Shown here piece after piece: positions 35,087-45,026 of a DNA stretch of 64,000 bases. Source of the DNA: Diphasiastrum complanatum (Eukaryota; Streptophyta; Lycopodiopsida; Lycopodiales; Lycopodiaceae); the NCBI GenBank assembly GCA_029204225.1, contig CM055100.1, forward strand, positions 18,398,244-18,462,243. Reading direction: 5' to 3'. How positions within the stretch are numbered: the stretch's first letter is position 1; the number at the start of each line of letters is the position of its first letter. A program made the position numbers and the translations under genes. Below the pieces are notes generated by a model. The model was not told the DNA's origin and ran no database searches. It saw nothing but the letters and a program-made list of their open reading frames with translations.

Positions 35087-36480
35087 ATGACAAAGAAACA
35101 AGCTAAGCAACATTATAATACGGTCCTGAAATGGAAAAATCCCCCTCGAAAGATTGATTTAGAGACAGTGCCACCCTTATTGGATAAAGGCAAAGGAAAA
35201 GTCGAGGATGATTCTTCAAGTCAGATTTCTAGTAAAACATCATTGTCTAGGAAGTCTTCACTTGTGAAGAAAGATTTATCATCTCGAAAGTCATCACCTC
35301 CGCGATCAATTCCTGCTAAGAAGGCTAAGCGAAGATCCAAGACAAGTCCTTTCGAAAAAGAACAAACAGATATAGTCCAACATAATATGCCTCAACATTT
35401 TAAACGTTATACACTGGATGATGTGGTTATCATGTTACCTAAAGCACATCGTGAATCTGAAGAATATATGCCAGAATCTAAAGAGGTTTATGATGGCCTA
35501 TCTAGGACGCAGCCAATGAATCTTGCCGAACCAGGAGAACCAGAAAAGATTGTACAAATTGGATCACAACTTACTCCTGAACAGTATCAAACACTCCGCT
35601 TGTTACTTATTAAGTATCAAGATTGTTTTGCATGGACTTATCAAGATTTGAAGGGTATTCCGACATCAGTGATTGAACATACCATACGCAGTTCCAAAGG
35701 TTACAAAGTTCTATCACTGTAATCCTAATGTGGCGGACCTGATAAAGAAAGAACTTCAAAGATTGCTTGACGCCGATTTTATTTATGAAATTGAGCTTAC
35801 TGAATGGATTTCACCGATTGTCATTGTTCCTAAGAAAAAAGAAAAATTGCGGATCTGTGTGAATCTTAAAGCGTTGAACAAAGTGACGTGAAAGGATCAC
35901 TTTCCGTTACCTTTTACTGAAAGCATTTTGGATCGCCTTGCTGGAGTAGAAGCTTATAGTTTTTTAGGATGGATTTAGTGGTTACAACCAGGTTAAGATT
36001 GCACCTGCCGATTGTCATAAAACTACTTTTGCAACAGAATGGAGCACCTATGCTTACAAAGTAATGTCGTTTGGACTCTGTAATGCACCAAGTTCATTCC
36101 AAAGAGTAATGCAATTTGCTTTTAAAGATTATCTACAAAAATTTCTTGAAATTTACTTGGACGACTTGGGGGTTCATAGTACAGATACAGACCACCTGGA
36201 TCGATTGGAGAAAGTATTTGAAAGATGCCGCAAATATCAGATTTCTCTAAATCCGGAAAAATGTCAGATATGAGTTTCCCACGGAGTTGTGCTTGGACAT
36301 GTGATATCAAGACATGGTATTGCCACGGATTATTCTAAGATCAAAGTTATTGTGGAATTGCCACCGCCAGCAACAATTCGTGGAGTTTACGTGTTTATGG
36401 GTCATGCAAACTACTATCAAATCTTTATTATCTTCTTTGCGGATTTAGCATGACCTATATACAAACTGACTATTGTTCCT
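35087..36480 (+). pseudogene. Gypsy reverse transcriptase of copy B
   Basis: A Lys/Ser-rich linker (35087-35500) leads into the RT. Readable motifs are DLIKKELQRLLDADFI, ISPIVIVPKKKEKLRICVN, VMSFGLCNAPSSFQ and the catalytic YLDD at 36154-36165. An in-frame TGA at 35889 sits where Trp is usual, a frame break lies near 35960 and another TGA at 36271. The copy is therefore dead even allowing for indel errors. Confidence 0.85.
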
Positions 36481-36539
36481 ATTTGGATAGTAGAAGCGTT
36501 AGAAGCCTTTGAAAAATTAAAAAAAGCATTAACTTCAGC

Positions 36540-36935
36540 ACTAATACTGTGTTCTCCAGATTGGACGATAGAGTTTCATGTTCATACGGATGCCTCAAAA
36601 TACGCCATTGGATCAGTTTTAACGCATCCATGTGAATATAAGAAAGATTATCCTATACGATTTGCAAGCAGACAGCTTATAGATCTAGAAAAGAATTATT
36701 CAACAACAGAACGTGAGGCATTAGCCATGATTTTTTCTGTTCGGAAATTTCGTCACTACCTCATGGAAACGCACTTTGCATTTTATACGGATCATCAACT
36801 GTTACTTTACTTGGTAAACAAGACATGCAATACTGGACGTATTGCAATATGGTTATTGTTATTGACTGAATTTGACTTTCGAATTGTGGTTCGAAAGGGC
36901 AAGCAACATTACCTAGCCGATCACCTTTCGTGAAT
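36540..36935 (+). pseudogene. Gypsy RNase H of copy B
   Basis: Motifs are FHVHTDASKYAIGSVL (catalytic Asp), NYSTTEREALAMIFSVRKFR (catalytic Glu), FYTDHQLLLYL (Asp) and KQHYLADHLS at the end. A single domain of normal length; no second, archaeal-type RNase H follows. Confidence 0.85.
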
Positions 36936-37039
36936 TGAATCCACACCAGTTAATACTAAATTGGATGATGAACTCCCAGATGCTGCATTGTTCTATGTTG
37001 AAGCAGTACCTGAGGTTGTTGTACATGATGCTAGGACAA

Positions 37040-38244
37040 CCGAATGACTCCTTGACAAAAGTACAGAAGAGACAATTGATTCATAAGGCTCAACCTTATC
37101 AATTAATTGCAGGACAATTGTATCGTCGTGGATCAGATAATATTTTATGAAGGTGTGTTTTACCGCATGAAGTACCAGATTTAATCATGTTTTCACATGA
37201 TGGCATGGGTGGGGGACACTTCTCTACAGATATTACTGTTCGCAAACTTTTACAATCAGGTTGTTGGTGGCCTACGCTTCACAAGGACACAGGAAATTTT
37301 ATTCAGACATGTGATGTTTGCCAGCGAGCACGATGACTTACTCGACAGTATGAACTCTTGCATCCGGTTTTATCGCAAGCACCGTTTGAAAAATGGGGAC
37401 TGGATTATGTTGGACCTATTCACCCTGCCGCGCAAGGATCTCAGGCCCAATACATTATCGTCGCAACTGATTATATGATGGGTTGAAGCCAAATCTGTCA
37501 AAGTTGCTGATGCGAAATCTATGGCCAAGTTTCTATATGAAAATATTATAATCAGATGTGGATGTCCGATCGAGATTGTCAGTGAACGGGGTACACACTT
37601 TGCTAATCAAACAATAAAGTGTTTATTGGAATATTTTTTTTGTTATACACAGATTTAGTACTCCCTACTATCCCATAGGGAATGGCCAAGGTGAATCTTC
37701 CAATAAGATTCTCTGCACCATTATGACAAAGATAGTTGAAGCGAGTCGGTCCAATTGGAAACATAAACTGTATGTAGCATTATGGACATTCAGAACCGCT
37801 TACAAAAGTAGTACAAATCAAACACCTTTTCAACTGGTTTATGGTCAAGATGTTGTCATGCCAATTGAATTTTTAATCCCATCCTTATGCATAGTAGCAA
37901 CGGAACGATTAAATGATGATAAGTCTTTACAACTCTGTCATGAAGCGTTGCACAAATTATGTGAAACCCGCCTTAGCAGTAGAGAAAGCACACCGCAAGG
38001 CATGGCACGATCGTCCATTACACAAACAAGATCTGAAAGCAGGAGATCTGTCATTGATGTACAAAACCGAGCTGATCAAGGGAAGTTGAAGTTTACCGGT
38101 GAAGGCTCGTATAAAGTGAAGGAAATCTTGAGCTATGGCGTAGTAATTCTTGAACACTTGGATGGAAAACGATTTGATACTCCGGTGAATGGCAACCGAT
38201 TACGCAAGTTTTGGCAGCCTGTTCCGCCAGTTCAGCAAGCCTGA
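37040..38244 (+). pseudogene. Gypsy integrase of copy B
   Basis: A broken HHCC zinc-binding region lies at about 37190-37340 (HDGMGG..., then a CDVCQRAR-like end). A heavily frameshifted rve core follows, with a GNGQGES-like motif around 37680. The open C-terminal part (37723-38244) contains WTFRTAYKSSTNQTPFQLVY and a GPY/F-like block ending NRLRKFWQPVP. No chromodomain is visible. Confidence 0.8.
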
Positions 38245-39068
38245 TTTCAATACTTTTTTAAACTTTAATTGTTTTTCAATTTTTTGTTTTCAGCACTTAA
38301 TTTGTTGAGATTTTTGGAAAAAGACAGTAAAAAAAAAAAAGTAAAGCAAAAAATGAGAAAAGACTGATGAGCAAAAGCCAAAAAGTCATCAGCATAGGAA
38401 AAAGGAAGCACAATAATTTTTTGATGAAAAAAGACTTAGAAAATCACTGTTTTGGTCAGATTTGGCCTATACAGTACCAGAAACCTTCGCTGAGCTCTCA
38501 GACTGTACATCCACTCTAGATTTATCGAATTTGAGATGGGCGAAGGTTCTTGTCAAGAGAAAATCTAGTTTTTGGGTTAGGCAAAGTATCAATGATATGC
38601 CATTTTGGGAACCTTCGCCGAGCATCTTCACCTCATTATGAACCTTCGCCGACCTGCTAGATGATCTTAAAATATTGAAATTAGGTTGTCCATACATTCA
38701 GATTGTGAAAAAATACATTTATAACAGTACCTGGGCGAAGGACCCTCCTGGGCGAAGGTTCATCCTTCGCCAGACCTGGAAAACATTCGCCTGATAGGTT
38801 CAGATCCCCAGAAACCTTCGTCGAGATTGTTATATCCTATTTTTACAGTACATACATGCCTGCAAATTTTTGTTCCGAACTGATCAGCCAAACTAGTATT
38901 CAATGTAATGGATCCACCAAATTCACCTATAAGTTGACTGAATTCGATTCATTCCTCACTTGTGCTAGCGAAGCTCTTGCAAATTTTTCTTGCGACCAAA
39001 GCCTTCCAAAATTTCTGCATTGCTTTCTGATACGCTTTTACGCATTTTATATTTCCTTTCTGATCATC
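38245..39068 (+). promoter_or_regulatory. Pol-to-ORF3 spacer with dense AACCTTCGC/GCGAAGGTT motifs
   Basis: An A/T-rich start is followed by exact 9-mers at 38482-38490, 38540-38548, 38610-38618, 38641-38649 and 38752-38760 in both orientations, plus near matches at about 38764 and 38815. Around 38752-38770 two copies face each other as a small palindrome. The function is unknown. Protein binding, or a promoter for the third ORF, is possible. Confidence 0.5.
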
Positions 39069-40116
39069 ATGTCTTCTACCGATACTTTCCAGTCTCCACG
39101 CTATAGTATCCATCGTGATGTCCCATCTGCAACAGACATCATGATTCTTCCTAGCACAAGCATGGTCACTCAGTGGATGACCCTTACGGAGCTGCTGCTC
39201 ACTGCAATGGGTATTCATGAGAGAGCCTTTTATAGTCGCATCAATATGGATTTCATTACTCTTGCCTTCAGTACGTGAAAGGAAGAGAAATCCAAATTTT
39301 ATCCCACTTTCCAGGGAGCCACACATAAGGTGCACGTCACTGAGGCCGCCATTGCAGCTATAGGTATAACATTTGGCACGCAGGCCTCACCCAATCACAA
39401 GCACGCCAAACATACCATCAAGCCATATATTGACCTCACCAACGATCTCCACTGGACCAATGACGACTACCTTCTAGAAGCCATCATTGAGCCTTCAATC
39501 CACGCTGCTGCCCAGCTGTTGAACAACTTCTTGATGGTTGGAAACCTCAGGAAAGACCACATTACATCACAGATCCTCCATAGGATAGTGGAGTCCTGGC
39601 CAAAGCCCCTCTTGAACTATATAATTGGTTCAAGAATGTTTCTGGTGAGCTCAAACGAGCTATTAAGGCCAATACTAAGCAGCAGTTTGCTGTCGGCTCT
39701 TTATTGTCCCTTTTAGCTGCTTCTCACTTAGAAAACATAATCCATGGCTTCCACCTGGATTCTGTGCTTTCAGTCTACGAAGAAGCACTGACAGAGTCAT
39801 CTCAATAGGCCTCGAGTTCTCATAGTCGTCATCGTCCACGCAGCGAGATCGTTATTCCTGACTCGCCTTCCGCATCACGACGTCGCACTAGGCATACCTC
39901 GTCAGCTGCGCTTCCACCCCCTGCTCCTGTTCGCATTGAACTTCCCATTCTCCCAACCTCTGATGCTTCTCTCGCCTCTACTTCCATTCAAGGACAGTCT
40001 GTGACCATTGGGCCTACCATTCCCATCACAGCTGGCCAGGCCGCCTCACCCCCACACACCGAAGCCACCTCACCAAACACACAGTTCTTTATGGATATGT
40101 TTGATGATTCCGACCT
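39069..40116 (+). pseudogene. Third ORF of gypsy family G1, N-terminal part (copy B)
   Basis: I do not recognise this protein. From the ATG at 39069 it reads SSTDTFQSPRYSIHRDVPS and DIMILPSTSMVTQWM, has a frame break near 39278, then reads HKVHVTEAAIAAIGITFGTQ, PNHKHAKHTIKPYIDLTND and ILHRIVESWPKP. From 39650 another frame gives a Leu-rich helix, a Ser/Pro linker with SRRRTRH, and MDMFDDSD. Its place after pol is where envelope-like ORFs sit in some plant retrotransposons, but I see no signal peptide or transmembrane segment in the readable parts. The basic patch and coiled coil fit a nuclear or structural protein better. Confidence 0.6.
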
Positions 40117-40217
40117 ATTACGAGCTCGTAACCAGTGCCGAACCCTAGAGAACACAGATAGGTCAGATACCACAGTCAGGGTCGTGTCCAGCGTACATGA
40201 CCAACAGGACAAGACAG

Positions 40218-40474
40218 TGTGAGTAGTGTGCCCCAGCACGGTCCATAGCCATGGCGGGCCTAACACAGCCTAGGGACCCTGTCAGCAGGATAGGGCCCCC
40301 AGTTGGGTCCCGACGTGCAGTCGGCCACGTCAGTGCCACGTGGCCGACACTTGGCAGTAGCATGCTACCAGTCCTCACACTGGGCTAGGAGGGGCTTACT
40401 CTATATCAGGGAGTAGGCAAGGTTGGGTGGATCAGTTAGTGTTTGCCCTACTGTGGTGTTAGGATCTATTACAC
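40218..40474 (+). repeat. Probable 5' LTR of gypsy G2 (start uncertain)
   Basis: It ends just before the primer site. A TGTGAGTAG at 40218 is a possible start, but the LTR could begin as early as about 40126. A CTATATCA stretch near 40400 may be the TATA box. Confidence 0.45.
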
Positions 40475-40487
40475 TGGTATCAGAGCC
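40475..40487 (+). promoter_or_regulatory. tRNA-Met primer-binding site of gypsy G2
   Basis: TGGTATCAGAGCC, an exact match to the usual initiator tRNA-Met complement. Confidence 0.8.
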
Positions 40488-41275
40488 ATCTCCATCCTAG
40501 GGAGTTCAGGACAACAATAGAGAAAGCTATCAGAAGATAGAAAAGATTTCTCAGATTCTCAGGAAAGAATTGAGGAGGAAAATAGCTGTAGGAACAGCTT
40601 TCAAATCCTTGAAATTTGCTGGGAATTTACAGTTGTTTGAGGCACAATCCCTTGTAGAGGCTCAGCACTGAAAAATCAGGGATTTACCCTTGATTTTTAT
40701 GTATCAATTGTGGATTTTTGAGCACATTTTAAATAGAAAACGTGGAGCAGGTCCAGCGCTGCCAAATTGGGTGGAAACTTCGAATTTGGAGTGAAATTTT
40801 TTGGAATTTCGAGCGGATCTGAGACAGAATCTTGGGTGCAGGTCCAGCGCTGAAGGTGTTGCTAGAAAATCAGATTTTGAAAGGGATTTTGGGTCTCAAA
40901 GTAAGCAAAACCAAGTATTAACACTCCTGGTCAGGCAGCGAGGAAGGTCTTTGGCAGAAACCACAAGTTTGCAACTGTTTTTGGGTCCTAAAACGAGAAT
41001 TTTGGAGCAAAAAGTATACACCTCAGACAGCGAGGGAAGGGGCCAAGACGATCAGAAGTTTGTTTCTTTTTCTTGGTACCTTGATCTCTGATTTTTTCGG
41101 ACAGCAGATCTGAAAGCATTGGAGGAAGAGCTGAAAGGGCTTTTCTTGATTCTCTCTGTGGAAGTACAGTTCTCAGAAAGAGCTAAGTTTTCTTTCCCTC
41201 CTTGTACAGTTGTAAATTAGTCTTTTAGACTTTTTTTCCTTCAGAAGTTAAGGTAGCTCTCTTTCAGTTTCGAAG

Positions 41276-43140
41276 ATGACCACTCCTCAGGGACCTGATC
41301 AACCCCCGGAGAGAGGCTTCGACGAACTTGAAACAGAAGCCTTGGCTTACAAAAAAGGGAAGGAACCCATGGAAGTAGAAGAACAGGAACAGTTCGCCGA
41401 AGAACTCGACGAACTGGTTACCAAGGAGCAGTTCCTCCAATTGGTAACAGAAGTGGATGAACTGAAGTTGGCATTAGCCAATTTCAAGTCCAGTGTGGAC
41501 GACTCGTTCGCTGAACTCAAAAACTTGATTTTGAGTTCCGCGAAAGTGTTTTTAAAGATTTAAAGCCTCCTACTTTTAATGGGGAAGAGAAGGATAGAAA
41601 TGCAGATATTCTACAAACCTTCCTCAGCAAATGGAAGAACATTCATGCTCTTAAATAGACCCCTGACCATTTGCAAGCAATTGAGGCCAGTCTTTCTTTA
41701 GGGCCTATGGCCTATAAGTGGTGGTTAAATCTCCAGGAGACTGGGCAGACTCCCCGGTCATGGAAAGCTTTTGAAGAAGCTTTCCTAAGAGAATTTCTAC
41801 CAGAAAATGAACTGGATAGAGCCTGGGAAGCCTGGGAAAGAACAGTAATGGATAAATCCCTCATCCAATATATCTCGCAGTATCGAGAAGCAATTTTAAA
41901 GATTAAAAATATGGATGACTATAAAAAAATCAGGGGATTTGTCCGTGGCCTCAAAGATGAATATAAAGTAGAGGTCCAGAGAAACTCGCCTACTACCCTT
42001 GAGCAAGCTCTCAGATATGCTCAAATCTATGATGATTCAGTGGGTAGGAAGAGAGCGAGACAGCAACCACTTTCTGAGCAGCTTCCTCAAAAAGACTTTC
42101 AATTTAAAAAGAAATTTTTAAAAAGAAAGAAAGAAGATAAATATAAAGGTGAAGCTTTTCAGAAACGCCCTTCACTCATACAGCCCTTAAAACCAGATGA
42201 TTTTGAGAAAGCCAAACAAGAACATTTGTGCTTTGTGTGTATGGGCAAGGGACACACAGTCAGACAGTGTCCCAAGGGGCCTTTCACTAAAAAAGATAAA
42301 AAACAAGTTCATCTTGTTCAGACTGTATGTTTCCCCAGTAACTCGGCAGCTTCCGAGATCAAAGTGTATCATGAAGATCATGAACACTGTTGCCAGCTGA
42401 CCTCTGCAATGCTAGCGAGACCCTTCAGCTTTGGGCCGCATGACCTAGTACGTATGCATGGGAAAGTTGGTAACCAGTCAGTAAGAGTCATGGTTGATGA
42501 TGGGGCAACCCATAATTTCATCAACCACACCCTGGTTAAAAAGCTTAAACTACCAGAAGTACCTAGTCAGCATAGGTACATAGTTTCATTAGCTAAGGGT
42601 GAAGATAAAAAAATATGGGAAACTATGGTAAGTAGGTTAAATCTTGGTATTCAGGGGTACCAAGATGAAATAAACTTTCAGATAATGCACCTGGATCGAA
42701 CAGACATTGTTCTCGAGAGAGATTGGCTCTACAGTTTAGGACCTTCCCTCCACAGAAACTATCAGGAGAACACCCTCAGCTTTCAGCATAAAGGCCGAGA
42801 GATCCAGTTGCATGGGGAGCATGATGTTCCCAACAGCCCTATGGTCTGCAGTTTAGAACTCTGTCAGCTAATCGGAGACGAAGACCATCAGGTATTCTTA
42901 TGTGACTTTCAGTTTATTCCTGAAGTTTTTATTTCCAGTTCTATTCAGCAGAAAATCAGTAAATTAGAAACTTTATTGTCTAAATTTAAAGATGTTTTTC
43001 CTGAAGATTTGCCACATGGTTTACCACCTAGCAGAGAGGTAGATCATGTAATAAACCTAGTACCAGGTACCGCACCTGTTTCTAAACCTCCGTATCGGGT
43101 CAGCCGAACAGAGGATGAAGAAATAACTAGGCAGTTAACA
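41276..43140 (+). pseudogene. Gypsy G2 gag-protease polyprotein
   Basis: The first frame (41276-41563) encodes an acidic, heptad-containing N-terminus (EQFLQLVTEVDELKLALANF). After a frame change the long frame 41671 onward has the Retrotrans_gag core (MAYKWWLNLQETGQTPRSW, FLREFLPENE), a CCHC knuckle CFVCMGKGHTVRQC, and a protease with VMVDDGATHNFINHTLVKKL. The active site reads Asp-Asp-Gly instead of Asp-Ser/Thr-Gly. The final ~50 residues (FPEDLPHGLPPSREVDHVI) are the usual start of gypsy RT. From 43141 the frame is foreign sequence. Confidence 0.85.
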
Positions 43141-43145
43141 AGGCT

Positions 43146-43640
43146 GATGCCAAAAAGAAGTTGGCCCAACAACAAGCTGATCGCTTGGAAGACTACATCA
43201 ACTCCCTACAAAACGCCCTGACAACCACACAAGATCAGGTGGATAAGGCCGTGCAGGATGCAAAGCAAGAGGTGCAGCTGCTGAAGGGGCAGTTACAGAT
43301 GGCTGAACAAGATCGCACACGGCTTCAAGGTGAATTGGATGTGACCACCCTTGAGCGTGATGCGTATCTTCAAACACAAATACCAGATCATCCGGTCACA
43401 CTGATGAAGATTGCGTATTTGTTCAAGAAAGTGAGACATACAAAGTGCCCTGTAGGGATTTAAGGGCCGCTTTGACAGGTTCAAAGGAGCAGCTTCAACC
43501 AAGTTGGCAAAGGCTAAAGAGACCATCATCGCCTATGAAAAAGCAGTCGCTCGAGTGTTGGAAGCCGAACCACAAATCCCCGTACCGGTCATGCCGCAAT
43601 TCTCCTCTCTGCGCCAAGAAGTCGGTAGATGAAATGATAT
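43146..43640 (+). pseudogene. Coiled-coil segment of the G1 third ORF
   Basis: This matches the coiled-coil part of copy C (10500-10930) closely: AQQQADRLEDYINSLQNALT, QMAEQDRTRLQGELDV and TQIPDHPVT. A frame change near 43430 precedes a second part ending at about 43625. It probably continues the copy B ORF that G2 interrupted. Confidence 0.75.
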
Positions 43641-43940
43641 TTTTATCACTTCGTTCACGTCTAAAACACCATAATGAGTATGCAATGTTGCAGAATGCTA
43701 TGGATGATGCAATTCGGGAGGAGGATGAAGATTCAAACGATGAGCCGAATATCAGTATGTTGCCTTATACATTAGGGCAGACCACTATGACATCCACCAC
43801 TATTGCATCAACGAATGTCAATGCTACTGCAGAAATGATGCTCAATGAGTTCGAGAAACTCGGGAAGAATCAGCAGAAACAGATGGAAAAGTTGCAGTGG
43901 CAATTTGATGAGAAGATCAAACCATTGGAAGATTTCCATG
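43640..43940 (+). pseudogene. Fragment of G1 gypsy gag (acidic linker)
   Basis: Encodes HHNEYAMLQNAMDDAIREE and PNISMLPYTLGQ, matching 32745-33010. It is joined directly behind third-ORF sequence, an order not found in the intact element, so a rearrangement made this junction. Confidence 0.75.
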
Positions 43941-43944
43941 TATT

Positions 43945-44460
43945 CTATGATAGGCTAACATTGTATTTTTTCACTCAATACATTGAGCCAATACATGTCA
44001 AAATCTATTGAAAGGTTCTTTGAAGAGTCCTTAATTATTTGTAGTGGACTAAAAAATTGTGCATGCATGTCTTATGGAGGCAACACAACTATTTACAATT
44101 TTACTTGAAGGTTATATAGATGCTAACTAGGTCGAAGATGTTGACACGAGATGATCAACGTCTTGTTACATAATTTTATTCAACAATAGTTCCACTTCAT
44201 GGAACTTTAAAGGCATACATCTATTGCATTGTCGTCTATAGACACCGAGTATTTCATTGTTGCACGTGCTACAAAAGATGCAATTTGATATAGGTGCTTA
44301 TTATCGTGTATGAATCTTGCTCTATTGTAGCCTACAATAGTACATTCTGATTATCAAAGTACTATAGTTTCACCTCTAAATTCCAAATTTCATTCCAAGA
44401 GCAAACACATAAGTATCATTATGTGAGAGACAAGATACTTAGCACAGAAATCGATTTTCT
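43945..44460 (+). pseudogene. Decayed copia RNase H remnant
   Basis: In shifting frames I can read pieces equivalent to the copia connection/RNase H region: a SYGGN block near 44070, a GYxDAN...DVDTR stretch near 44110-44155, a degraded SSTEAEY-like block near 44240, and KYHYVRDKI near 44410-44440. Many stops and indels; clearly old. Confidence 0.55.
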
Positions 44461-44679
44461 TATTTGGAGAACTCGGTTCATGACAACATATACTTTAATA
44501 ATGTAAAGCAAAAGGATTCCTCCGAAAGGAAGGGTGTCCATTTCCTTTTTAAAAAAAGGAAAAGAAGAGAAAAGTGCATGCAAACAAATTTGGAAAAAAA
44601 AAGAAAGTCCCAAGTAAACAAGGATTCCTTTAAAAGGAGCCAAAATTTGATACTCACACAAAATACTTTTCAAATTCAA

Positions 44680-44682
<3 letters not shown>

Positions 44683-44770
<88 letters not shown>
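44683..44770. repeat. (GT)n(GA)n microsatellite upstream of the phospholipase gene
   Basis: GT repeats at about 44683-44710 run directly into GA repeats to 44770, about 257 bp before the phospholipase D start codon. Confidence 0.95.
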
Positions 44771-44773
<3 letters not shown>

Positions 44774-45026
44774 TGTGCTGTACTGCCTTTTTTAATCGCA
44801 TCTTTCTTTCTTTTTAAGAAAGCGAGCAAATGTTGATTGGATCGTTGCAGCTGCGATGCCTATCCCATCGATCCATTTCACAAACTAACCTCAGTATTTA
44901 CGCTGCACACTCACAGACACATAATTATATTATTAATGCTGTTGTTCTCGATCTGTTTCTGTTCTTTCAGCAGCGGCAGCAGCAGCAACACCCAAGTGTA
45001 AATTGTGTTTTGGCTCGAAGTAAAAT

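Larger units (their letters stand above)
30267..40116 (+). mobile_element. Gypsy family G1, copy B: LTR, gag, pol and the start of a third ORF
   Basis: This is the most complete G1 copy. Order: 5' LTR 30267-31018, tRNA-Asp primer site, 1.2 kb leader, gag 32258-33834, protease, RT, RNase H and integrase to 38244, a motif-rich spacer, and a third ORF from 39069 that is cut at about 40116 by another gypsy element. No chromodomain is evident after the integrase. The RNase H is single. The tRNA-Asp primer and a post-pol ORF suggest the non-chromovirus (Athila/Tat-like) side, but I cannot place it in a named lineage. Confidence 0.85.
40126..43140 (+). mobile_element. Gypsy family G2 fragment (LTR, gag, protease, start of RT)
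   Basis: The LTR ends next to a TGGTATCAGAGCC tRNA-Met primer site (40475). Gag, CCHC knuckle, protease and the first RT residues follow in the order of chromovirus gypsy elements. It breaks off at about 43140, where sequence of the G1 third ORF resumes, so it lies within that ORF with loss of about 150 codons. RT core, RNase H, integrase and 3' LTR are absent. Confidence 0.75.

Noticed and set aside
39069-40116. Third ORF as a viral-type envelope gene
   Set aside because: Position alone suggests it. No signal peptide, transmembrane segment or cleavage site is visible in the readable parts.
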